Source: Isoperla grammatica
Lineage: Eukaryota; Arthropoda; Insecta; Plecoptera; Perlodidae
Length of the DNA: 64,000 nt
Assembly (NCBI GenBank): GCA_945910005.1
Contig: CAMDTW010000344.1
Span: 5,001-69,000 of the forward strand
Direction of reading: 5' to 3'
This document shows positions 1-9,823 of this stretch, piece by piece. The notes under the pieces are model-generated. The model did no database searches. It saw only the letters and a program-made list of their open reading frames with translations, and was not told the DNA's origin. The stretch's first letter is position 1. The number at the start of each line of letters is the position of its first letter. Made by a program: the position numbers and the translations under genes.

Positions 1-44
1 CTTGAAGAATGCAACCTATAATTCTTATTTTTCAACGGAGGGTG

Positions 45-62
45 TAACTTCTATAGAAGTTA
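45..62. repeat. 18-bp perfect palindrome, conserved in most A and B monomers
   Basis: TAACTTCTATAGAAGTTA equals its own reverse complement. It lies at monomer bases 45-62 and recurs in most A and B monomers (for example 335-352 in the second monomer). C-type copies keep only 4-5 bp arms, D-type copies keep TAACTT and AAGTTA around a short centre, and the AAGTAATCG variants lose the outer pairs. It could form a small cruciform or hairpin, or be a dimeric protein site; neither is shown by the sequence alone. Confidence 0.85.
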
Positions 63-1446
63 TCGAAATGTGACGAAATGGACAAATTGTGCTTATTAGA
101 GCCTGAAACGCTCTGAAACAACGATTTGTCAATTTTGGTTGAAACCCTTAGGACTCCCGGCCGTATGCAAGATTCCTCTTAAAACTGGAAGTTTGTGGTA
201 GATAGACTGAAATCAGCCAATTTCTATTTTTTATGCATATTTTAACCAAAAAACGACGAAAAAACTCAATTTATGCATTTTCATTATACTCTTGAAGAAT
301 GCAACCCATAATTCTTATTTTTCGACGGAGGGTGTAACTTCTATAGAAGTTATCGAAATGTGACGAAATGGAAAATTGTGCTTATTGGAGCCTGTAACGC
401 TCTAAAACAACGATTTGTGCAATTTGGTTGAAACCCTTAGGAATCCCAGCCGTATGCAAGATTCCTCTTAAAACTGGAAGTTTGTGGTAGATAGACTCAA
501 ATCAGCCAATTTCTATATTTTTATGCATATTTTAACCAAAAACGACCAAAAAACTCAATTTATGCATTTTCATAATACTCTTTCAGAATGCACACTAACA
601 TTATTATTTTTCAACGGTTGGTGTAACTTCTAAAGATGTTATCGAAATGTGACGAAATGGACAAATTGTGCTTATTGGAGCCTGAAACGCTCTAAAACAA
701 CGATTTGTCAACTTTGGTTGAAACCCTTAGGAATCCCAGCCGTATGCAAGATTCCTCTTAAAACTGGAAGTTTGTGGTAGATAGACTGAAATCAGCCAAT
801 TTCTATTTTTTATGCATATTTTAACCAAAAACGACGAAAAAACTCAATTTATGCATTTTTCATTATACTCTTGAAGAATGCAACCTATAATTCTTATTTT
901 CGACGGAGGGTGTAACTTCTATAGAAGTTATCGAAATGTGACGAAATGGACAAATTGTGCTTATTGGAGCCTTAAACGCTCTAAAACAACGATTTGTCAA
1001 CTTTGGTTGAAACACTTGGGAATCCCAGCTGTATGCAAGATTCCTCTTAAAACTCGAAGTTTGTGGTAGATAGACTGAAATCAGCCAATTTCTATTTTTT
1101 ATGCATATTTTAACCAAAAACGACGAAAAAACTCAATTTATGCATTTTCATTATACTCTTGAAGAATGCAACCTATAATTCTTATTTTTCGACGGAGGGT
1201 GTAACTTCTATAGAAGTTATCGAAATGTGACGAAATGGACAAATTGTGCTTATTGGAGCCTGAAACGCTCTAAAACAACGATTTGTGCAATTTGGTTGAA
1301 ACCCTTTGGAATCCCGGCCGTATGCAAGATTCCTCTTAAAACTGGAAGTTTGTGGTAGATAGACTCAAATCAGCCAATTTCTATATTTTATGCATATTTT
1401 AACCAAAAACGACCAAAAAACTCAATTTATGCATTTTCATAATACT

Positions 1447-1735
1447 CTTTCAGAATGCACACTAACATTATTATTTTTCAACGGTTGGTGTAACTTCTAA
1501 AGATGTTATCGAAATGTGACGAAATGGACAAATTGTGCTTATTGGAGCCTGAAACGCTCTAAAACAACGATTTGTCAACTTTGGTTGAAACCCTTAGGAA
1601 TCCCAGCCGTATGCAAGATTCCTCTTAAAACTGGAAGTTTGTGGTAGATAGACAGAAATCGTAGATAGACAGAAATCAGCCAATTTCTATTTTTTATGCA
1701 TATTTTAACCAAAAACGACGAATTAACTCAATTTA
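1447..1735 (+). repeat. C-type monomer (representative; 29 in the window)
   Basis: C-type monomers begin CTTTCAGAATGCACACTAAC instead of CTTGAAGAATGCAACC, have CAACGGTTGG instead of CGACGGAGGG, and lack the full palindrome (TAACTTCTAAAG then ATG or TAG). Starts seen: 580, 1447, 4623, 5489, 6352, 14161, 15316, 20519, 21674, 22830, 23697, 25431, 26587, 27454, 31003, 33892, 34759, 35626, 36493, 39133, 42022, 43178, 45779, 49227, 54124, 57202, 58359, 59226, 62685. Each follows a tail with GACGACC and CATAATACTC, so the variant block crosses the monomer boundary. Subgroups: AAAGATG copies, AAAGTAG copies, and a CTGTTTCAG-start group (31003, 34759, 36493, 39133, 43178, 58359). The end coordinate is approximate because this copy also holds the 17-bp duplication. 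Confidence 0.9.
1644..1677 (+). repeat. 17-bp tandem duplication at a recombination joint
   Basis: GTAGATAGACAGAAATC occurs twice back to back, at 1644-1660 and 1661-1677; I noticed no other monomer with this doubling. It sits where the left part of this segment (paralogous to 4912-6555) joins the pre-block module (paralogous to 7730-8870). The two paralogous pairs have offsets of 4911 and 6047 bp. The difference of 1136 bp is close to four monomers minus the 17-bp gain. The duplication therefore marks the point where four monomers are missing relative to the sister copy. Confidence 0.8.
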
Positions 1736-2823
1736 TGCATTTTTATTATAGTCTTGAAGAATGCAACCTATAATTCTTATTTTTCGACGGAGGGTGTAAC
1801 TTCTATAGAAGTTATCGAAATGTGACGAAATGGACAAATTGTGCTTATTGGAGCCTGAAACGCTCTAAAACAACGATTTGTGCAATTTGGTTGAAACCCT
1901 TAGGAATCCCAGCCGTATGCAAGATTCCTCTTAAAACTGGAAGTTTGTGGTAGATAGACTAAAATCAGCCAATTTCTATATTTTATGCATATTTTAACCA
2001 AAAACGACGAAAAAACTCAATTTATGCATTTTCATTATACTCTTGAAGAATGCAGCCTATAATTCTTATTTTTCAACGGAGGGTGTAACTTCTATAGAAG
2101 TAATCGAAATGTGACGAAATGGACAAATTGTGCTTATTGGAGCCTGAAACGCTCTAAAACAACGATTTGTCAACTTTGGTTGAAACCCTTAGGAATCCCA
2201 GCCGTATGCAAGATTCCTCTTAAAACTGGAAGTTTGTGGTCGATAGACTAAAATCAGCTAATTTCTATACTTTATGCATATTTTAACCAAAAACGACGAA
2301 AAAACTCAATTTATGCATTTTCATTATACTCTTGAAGAATGCAACCTATAATTCTTATTTTTCGACGGAGGGTGTAACTTCTATAGAAGTTATCGAAATG
2401 TGACGAAATGGACAAATTGTGCTTATTGGAGCCTAAAACGCTCTAAAACAACGATTTGTGCAATTTGGTTGAAACCCTTAGGAATCCCAGCCGTATGCAA
2501 GATTCCTCTTAAAACTGTAAGTTTGTGGTAGATAGACTAAAATCAGCCAATTTCTATATTTTATGCATATTTTAACCAAAAACGACGAAAAAACTCAATT
2601 TATGCATTTTCATTATACTCTTGAAGAATGCAGCCTATAATTCTTATTTTTCAACGGAGGGTGTAACTTCTATAGAAGTTATCGAAAAGTGACGAAATGG
2701 ACAGATTGTGCTTATTGGAGCCTGAAACGCTCTAAAACAACGATTTGTCTTCTTTGGTTGAAACCCTTAGGAATCCCGGCCGTATGCAAGATTCCTCTTA
2801 AAACTGGAAGTTTGTGGTAGATA

Positions 2824-3380
2824 TAACCTAACCTAACCTAACCTAACCTAACCTAACCTAACCTTACCTAACCTAACCTAACCTAACCTAACCTAACCTA
2901 ACCTAACCTAACCTAACCTAACCTAACCTAACCTAACCTAACCTAACCTAACCTAACCTAACCTAACCTAACCTAACCTAACCTAACCTAACCTAACCTA
3001 ACCTAACCTAACCTAACCTAACCTAACCTAACCTAACCTAACCTAACCTAACCTAACCTAACCTAACCTAACCTAACCTAACCTAACCTAACCTAACCTA
3101 ACCTAACCTAACCTAACCTAACCTAACCTAACCTAACCTAACCTAACCTAACCTAACCTAACCTAACCTAACCTAACCTAACCTAACCTAACCTAACCTA
3201 ACCTAACCTAACCTAACCTAACCTAACCTAACCTAACCTAACCTAACCTAACCTAACCTAACCTAACCTAACCTAACCTAACCTAACCTAACCTAACCTA
3301 ACCTAACCTAACCTAACCTAACCTAACCTAACCTAACCTAACCTAACCTAACCTAACCTAACCTAACCTAACCTAACCTA
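2824..3380 (-). repeat. Telomeric block 1, (TTAGG)n on the minus strand, 557 bp
   Basis: The + strand reads (TAACC)n: 111 units plus a final TA, so the G-rich TTAGG strand is the minus strand. Only one variant unit is seen (TTACC near 2864). The left junction is GTGGTAGATA then TAACC, and the right junction is CCTA then TAGACTAAAATC. The uninterrupted monomer reads GTGGTAGATAGACTAAAATC, so the tract is flanked by a 3-bp direct ATA (2821-2823 and 3380-3382). TTAGG is the ancestral insect and wider arthropod telomere repeat. The tract is internal here, with satellite on both sides. Confidence 0.97.
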
Positions 3381-4911
3381 TAGACTAAAATCAGCCAATT
3401 TCTATATTTTATGCATATTTTAACCAAAAACGACGAAAAAACTCAATTTATGCATTTTCATTATACTCTTGAAGAATGCAGCCTTTAATTCTTATTTTTC
3501 AACGGAGGGTGTAACTTCTATAGAAGTTATCGAAATGTGACGAAATAAACAAATTGTGCTTATTGGAGCCTGAAACGCTGTAAAACAACGATTTGTCAAC
3601 TTTGGTTGAAACCCTTAGGAATCCCAGCCGTATGCAAGATTCCTCTTAAAACTGGAAGTTTGTGGTAGATAGACTGAAATCAGCCAATTTCTATTTTTTA
3701 TGCATATTTTAACCAAAAACGACGAAAAAACTCAATTTATGCATTTTCATTATACTCTTGAAGAATGCAACCTATAATTCTTATTTTTCGACGGAGGGTG
3801 TAACTTCTATAGAAGTTATCGAAATGTGACGAAATGGACGATTTGTGCTTATTGGAGCCTGAAACGCTCTAAAACAACGATTTGTGCAATTTGGTTGAAA
3901 CCCTTAGGAATCCCAGCCGTATGCAAGATTCCTCTTAAACTGGAAGTTTGTGGTAGATAGACTAAAATCAGCCAATTTCTATATTTTATGCATATTTTAA
4001 CCAAAAACGACGAAAAAACTCAATTTATGCATTTTCATTATACTCTTGAAGAATGCAGCCTATAATTCTTATTTTTCAACGGAGGGTGTAACTTCTATAG
4101 AAGTTATCGAAATGTGACGAAATGGACGATTTGTGTTTATTGGAGCCTGAAACGCTCTAAAACAACGATTTGTGCAATTTGGTTGAAACCCTTAGGAATC
4201 CCAGCCGTATGCAAGATTCCTCTTAAAACTGGAAGTTTGTGGTAGATAGACTAAAATCAGCCAATTTCTGTATTTTATGCATATTTTAACCAAAAACGAC
4301 GAAAAAACTCAATTTATGCATTTTCATTATACTCTTGAAGAATGCAGCCTATAATTCTTATTTTTCAACTTAGGGTGTAACTTCTATAGAAGTTATCGAA
4401 ATGTGACGAAATGGACAAATTGTGCTTATTGGAGCCTGAAACGCTCTAAAACAACGATTTGTCAACTTTGGTTGAAACCCTTAGGAATCCCGGCCGTATG
4501 CAAGATTCCTCTTAAAACTGGAAGTTTGTGGTAGATAGACTAAAATCAGCCAATTTCTATATTTTATGCATATTTTAACCAAAGACGACCAAAAAACTCA
4601 ATTTATGCATTTTCATAATACTCTTTCAGAATGCACACTAACATTATTATTTTTCAACGGTTGGTGTAACTTCTAAAGTAGTTATCGAAATGTGACGAAA
4701 TGGACAAATTGTGCTTATTGGAGCCTGAAACGCTCTAAAACAACGATTTGTCAATTTTGGTTGAAACCCTTAGGAATCCCAGCCGTATGCAAGATTCCTC
4801 TTAAAACTGGAAGTTTGTGTTAGATAGACTGAAATCAGCCAATTTCTATATTTTATGCATATTTTAACCAAAAACAACGAAACAACTCAATTTATGCATT
4901 TTCATTATACT

Positions 4912-6555
4912 CTTGAAGAATGCAACCTATAATTCTTATTTTTCAACGGAGGGTGTAACTTCTATAGAAGTTATCGAAATGTGACGAAATGGACAAATTG
5001 TGCTTATTAGAGCCTGAAACGCTCTAAAACAACGATTTGTCAATTTTGGTTGAAACCCTTAGGACTCCCGGCCGTATGCAAGATTCCTCTTAAAACTGGA
5101 AGTTTGTGGTAGATAGACTGAAATCAGCCAATTTCTATTTTTTATGCATATTTTAACCAAAAACGACGAAAAAACTCAATTTATGCATTTTCATTATACT
5201 CTTGAAGAATGCAACCCATAATTCTTATTTTTCGACGGAGGGTGTAACTTCTATAGAAGTTATCGAAATGTGACGAAATGGAAAATTGTGCTTATTGGAG
5301 CCTGTAACGCTCTAAAACAACGATTTGTGCAATTTGGTTGAAACCCTTAGGAATCCCAGCCGTATGCAAGATTCCTCTTAAAACTGGAAGTTTGTGGTAG
5401 ATAGACTCAAATCAGCCAATTTCTATATTTTATGCATATTTTAACCAAAAACGACCAAAAAACTCAATTTATGCATTTTCATAATACTCTTTCAGAATGC
5501 ACACTAACATTATTATTTTTCAACGGTTGGTGTAACTTCTAAAGATGTTATCGAAATGTGACGAAATGGACAAATTGTGCTTATTGGAGCCTGAAACGCT
5601 CTAAAACAACGATTTGTCAACTTTGGTTGAAACCCTTAGGAATCCCAGCCGTATGCAAGATTCCTCAACTGGAAGTTTGTGGTAGATAGACTGAAATCAG
5701 CCAATTTCTATTTTTTATGCATATTTTAACCAAAAACGACGAAAAAACTCAATTTATGCATTTTCATTATACTCTTGAAGAATGCAACCTATAATTCTTA
5801 TTTTTCGACGGAGGGTGTAACTTCTATAGAAGTTATCGAAATGTGACGAAATGGACAAATTGTGCTTATTGGAGCCTTAAACGCTCTAAAACAACGATTT
5901 GTCAACTTTGGTTGAAACACTTGGGAATCCCAGCTGTATGCAAGATTCCTCTTAAAACTCGAAGTTTGTGGTAGATAGACTGAAATCAGCCAATTTCTAT
6001 TTTTTATGCATATTTTAACCAAAAACGACGAAAAAACTCAATTTATGCATTTTCATTATACTCTTGAAGAATGCAACCTATAATTCTTATTTTTCGACGG
6101 AGGGTGTAACTTCTATAGAAGTTATCGAAATGTGACGAAATGGACAAATTGTGCTTATTGGAGCCTGAAACGCTCTAAAACAACGATTTGTGCAATTTGG
6201 TTGAAACCCTTTGGAATCCCGGCCGTATGCAAGATTCCTCTTAAAACTGGAAGTTTGTGGTAGATAGACTCAAATCAGCCAATTTCTATATTTTATGCAT
6301 ATTTTAACCAAAAACGACCAAAAAACTCAATTTATGCATTTTCATAATACTCTTTCAGAATGCACACTAACATTATTATTTTTCAACGGTTGGTGTAACT
6401 TCTAAAGATGTTATCGAAATGTGACGAAATGGACAAATTGTGCTTATTGGAGCCTGAAACGCTCTAAAACAACGATTTGTCAACTTTGGTTGAAACCCTT
6501 AGGAATCCCAGCCGTATGCAAGATTCCTCTTAAAACTGGAAGTTTGTGGTAGATA
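4912..6555 (+). repeat. Segmental copy of 1-1650 (17-monomer offset)
   Basis: The order of diagnostic monomers is the same as at 1-1650: a TCAATTTT monomer with AGGACTCCCGG; an A-type monomer with CCTGTAACGC and GAAAATTGTG; a C-type monomer (AAAGATG); a monomer with CCTTAAACGC and GAAACACTTGGG; an A-type monomer with CCCTTTGGAATCCCGG; and another C-type. Differences are few: 113 CTGAAAC against CTAAAAC, extra bases in homopolymers in the first copy, and a five-base deletion at 5666 in the second. Parts of the same run recur near 22690-23770, 26450-27530, 45660-46450, 49090-49900 and 53950-54350. Confidence 0.8.
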
Positions 6556-6929
6556 GACTGAAATCAGCCAATTTCTATTTTTTATGCATATTTTAACCAA
6601 AAACGACGAAAAAACTCAATTTATGCATTTTCATTATACTCTTGAAGAATGCAACCTATAATTCTTATTTTTCGACGGAGGGTGTAACTTCTATAGAAGT
6701 TATCGAAATGTGACGAAATGGACAAATTGTGCTTATTGGAGCCTTAAACGCTCTAAAACAACGATTTGTCAACTTTGGTTGAAACACTTGGGAATCCCAG
6801 CTGTATGCAAGATTCCTCTTAAAACTCGAAGTTTGTGGTAGATAGACTGAAATCAGCCAATTTCTATATTTTATCCATATTTTAACCAAAAACGACCAAA
6901 AAACTTAATTTATGCATTTTCATAATACT

Positions 6930-7219
6930 CTTGAAGAATGCAAAATATAATTCTTATTTTTCAACGGAGGGTGTAACTTCTAAAAGTTATCGAAATGTGA
7001 CGAAATGGACAAATTGTGCTTATTGGAGCTTGAAACGCTCTAAAACAACGATTTGTGCAATTTGGTTGAAACCCTTAGGAATCCCAGCCGTATGCAAGAT
7101 TCCTCTTAAAACTGGAAGTTTGTGGTAGATAGACTAAAATCAGCCAATTTCTATATTTTATGCATATTTTAACCAAAAACGACGAAAAAACTCAATTTAT
7201 GCATTTTCATTATACTCTT
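6930..7219 (+). repeat. D-type monomer (one of four)
   Basis: It starts CTTGAAGAATGCAAAATATAAT, has a shortened dyad (TAACTTCTAAAAGTTATCG) and GGAGCTTGAAACGC. The preceding tail reads TATCCATATTTT, losing one ATGCAT site, and AACTTAATTT. Other D-type starts are 46357, 49805 and 54413. The copies at 46357 and 49805 share a 17-bp deletion. The rear half of a D-type monomer is also fused to C-type fronts at 23697 and 27454. The end coordinate is approximate. Confidence 0.8.
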
Positions 7220-7729
7220 GAAGAATGCAGCCTATAATTCTTATTTTTCAACCTAGGGTGTAACTTCTATAGAAGTTATCGAAATGTGACGAAATGGACA
7301 AATTGTGCTTATTGGAGCCTGAAACGCTCTAAAACAACGATTTGTCAACTTTGGTTGAAACCCTTAGGAATCCCGGCCGTATGCAAGATTCCTCTTAAAA
7401 CTGGAAGTTTTGTGGTAGATAGACTGAAATCAGCCAATTTCTATTTTTTATGCATATTTTAACCAAAAACGACGAAAAAAACTCAATTTATGCATTTTCA
7501 TTATACTCTTGAAGAATGCAACCTATAATTCTTATTTTTCGACGGAGGGTGTAACTTCTATAGAAGTTATCAAAATGTAACGAAATGGACAAATGGTGCT
7601 TATTGGAGCCTGAAATGCTCTAAAACAACGATTTGTCAACTTTGGTTGAAACCCTTAGGAATCCCGGCCGTATGCAAGATTCCTCTTAAAACTGGAAGTT
7701 TGTGGTAGATAGACAGAAATCAGCCAATT

Positions 7730-8870
7730 TCTATTTTTTATGCATATTTTAACCAAAAACGACGAATTAACTCAATTTATGCATTTTTATTATAGTCTTG
7801 AAGAATGCAACCTATAATTCTTATTTTTCGACGGAGGGTGTAACTTCTATAGAAGTTATCGAAATGTGACGAAATGGACAAATTGTGCTTATTGGAGCCT
7901 GAAACGCTCTAAAACAACGATTTGTGCAATTTGGTTGAAACCCTTAGGAATCCCAGCCGTATGCAAGATTCCTCTTAAAACTGGAAGTTTGTGGTAGATA
8001 GGACTAAAATCAGCCAATTTCTATATTTTATGCATATTTTAACCAAAAACGACGAAAAAAACTCAATTTATGCATTTTCATTATACTCTTGAAGAATGCA
8101 GCCTATAATTCTTATTTTTCAACGGAGGGTGTAACTTCTATAGAAGTAATCGAAATGTGACGAAATGGACAAATTGTGCTTATTGGAGCCTGAAACGCTC
8201 TAAAACAACGATTTGTCAACTTTGGTTGAAACCCTTAGGAATCCCAGCCGTATGCAAGATTCCTCTTAAAACTGGAAGTTTGTGGTCGATAGACTAAAAT
8301 CAGCTAATTTCTATACTTTATGCATATTTTAAACCAAAAACGACGAAAAAACTCAATTTATGCATTTTCATTATACTCTTGAAGAATGCAACCTATAATT
8401 CTTATTTTTCGACGGAGGGTGTAACTTCTATAGAAGTTATCGAAATGTGACGAAATGGACAAATTGTGCTTATTGGAGCCTAAAACGCTCTAAAACAACG
8501 ATTTGTGCAATTTGGTTGAAACCCTTAGGAATCCCAGCCGTATGCAAGATTCCTCTTAAAACTGTAAGTTTGTGGTAGATAGACTAAAATCAGCCAATTT
8601 CTATATTTTATGCATATTTTAACCAAAAACGACGAAAAAACTCAATTTATGCATTTTCATTATACTCTTGAAGAATGCAGCCTATAATTCTTATTTTTCA
8701 ACGGAGGGTGTAACTTCTATAGAAGTTATCGAAAAGTGACGAAATGGACAGATTGTGCTTATTGGAGCCTGAAACGCTCTAAAACAAAGATTTGTCAACT
8801 TTGGTTGAAACCCTTAGGAATCCCGGCCGTATGCAAGATTCCTCTTAAAACTGGAAGTTTGTGGTAGATA
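7730..8870 (+). repeat. Pre-block module, copy 2 (about four monomers)
   Basis: The module consists of: a tail with GAATTAACTC and TTTTTATTATAGTC; an A-type monomer; a B-type monomer with AAGTAATCG and GTGGTCGATAGAC; an A-type monomer with CCTAAAACGC and ACTGTAAG; and a B-type monomer with GACAGATTG, after which TTAGG repeat starts. The same order precedes block 1 (about 1690-2823) and block 3 (about 28250-29390). It also precedes block 5 (about 55200-56348), with small differences, and an empty site near 51722. Block 4 is preceded by a different module. Confidence 0.85.
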
Positions 8871-9447
8871 TAACCTAACCTAACCTAACCTAACCTAACC
8901 TAACCTAACCTAACCTAACCTAACCTAACCTAACCTAACCTAACCTAACCTAACCTAACCTAACCTAACCTAACCTAACCTAACCTAACCTAACTAACCT
9001 AACCTAACCTAACCTAACCTAACCTAACCTAACCTAACCTAACCTAACCTAAACCTAACCTAACCTAACCTAACCTAACCTAACCTAACCTAACCTAACC
9101 TAACCTAACCTAACCTAACCTAACCTAACCTAACCTAACCTAACCTAACCTAACCTAACCTAACCTAACCTAACCTAACCTAACCTAACCTAACCTAACC
9201 TAACCTAACCTAACCTAACCTAACCTAACCTAACCTAACCTAACCTAACCTAACCTAACCTAACCTAACCTAACCTAACCTAACCTAACCTAACCTAACC
9301 TAACCTAACCTAACCTAACCTAACCTAACCTAACCTAACCTAACCTAACCTAACCTAACCTAACCTAACCTAACCTAACCTAACCTAACCTAACCTAACC
9401 TAACCTAACCTAACCTAACCTAACCTAACCTAACCTAACCTAACCTA
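8871..9447 (-). repeat. Telomeric block 2, (TTAGG)n on the minus strand, 577 bp
   Basis: About 115 TAACC units plus a final TA on the + strand. Junctions are identical in sequence to block 1. Only two irregular units are seen: a four-base TAAC near 8991 and a six-base unit near 9051, which cancel in length. Both fall in a stretch that also has one-base homopolymer gains in the satellite, so they may be sequencing errors. Flanking monomers on both sides match those of block 1 more closely than those of blocks 3-5, so blocks 1 and 2 are sister copies. Confidence 0.97.
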
Positions 9448-9534
9448 TAGACTAAAATCAGCCAATTTCTATATTTTATGCATATTTTAACCAAAAACGA
9501 CGAAAAAACTCAATTTATGCATTTTCATTATACT

Positions 9535-9823
9535 CTTGAAGAATGCAGCCTTTAATTCTTATTTTTCAACGGAGGGTGTAACTTCTATAGAAGTTATCGA
9601 AATGTGACGAAATAAACAAATTGTGCTTATTGGAGCCTGAAACGCTCTAAAACAACGATTTGTGCAATTTGGTTGAAACCCTTAGGAATCCCAGCCGTAT
9701 GCAAGATTCCTCTTAAACTGGAAGTTTGTGGTAGATAGACTAAAATCAGCCAATTTCTATATTTTATGCATATTTTAACCAAAAACGACGAAAAAAACTC
9801 AATTTATGCATTTTCATTATACT
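9535..9823 (+). repeat. Chimeric monomer downstream of block 2
   Basis: The front half matches the monomer right of block 1 (GCAGCCTTTAATTC, GAAATAAAC). The back half matches the next monomer of that copy (TGTGCAATTTGG and the rare CTCTTAAACTGG, at 3931 and 9709). The offset between the two copies falls from 6067 to 5778 bp across this monomer, exactly 289. One monomer has therefore been lost by exchange between neighbours, leaving a full-length hybrid. Confidence 0.85.

Larger units (their letters stand above)
1..2823 (+). repeat. Satellite segment 1 (9.8 monomers, left edge open)
   Basis: Ten monomers lead up to telomeric block 1. C-type monomers start at 580 and 1447. The first 1.65 kb is a paralogue of about 4912-6555, offset by 4911 bp (17 monomers); both share the rare reading AGGACTCCCGG at 150 and 5061. 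From about 1690 the array enters the four-monomer module that precedes blocks 1, 2, 3 and 5. The last monomer (start 2620) is B-type with GAAAAGTGACG and GACAGATTG variants. No gene is present. Confidence 0.93.
3381..8870 (+). repeat. Satellite segment 2 (5490 bp, 19 monomers)
   Basis: The segment length is 19.0 times 289. The first full monomer has GCAGCCTTTAATTC and the rare GAAATAAAC, shared only with the flank of block 2 and a monomer near 57560. C-type monomers start at 4623, 5489 and 6352; a D-type monomer starts at 6930. The stretch 4912-6555 is a second copy of the window's left end. One monomer near 5666 lacks five bases (CCTC then AACTGG). From 7730 to 8870 lies the pre-block module. 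Several one-base homopolymer gains occur after 7400. Confidence 0.93.

Noticed and set aside
138..150. RNA polymerase III B box (GGTTGAAACCC)
   Set aside because: About three mismatches to GGTTCGANTCC, including the core CG, and no convincing A box upstream; it is also a short chance palindrome (GGTT..AACC).
140..175. CENP-B box in the GC-rich part of the monomer (CCCGGCCGTATGC, either strand)
   Set aside because: The minus strand offers CGGG at about the right place, but the required TTCG and central A are not matched.
2824..3380. A true chromosome terminus inside the window
   Set aside because: Every TTAGG tract has satellite on both sides with clean junctions, so all five are interstitial in this assembly.
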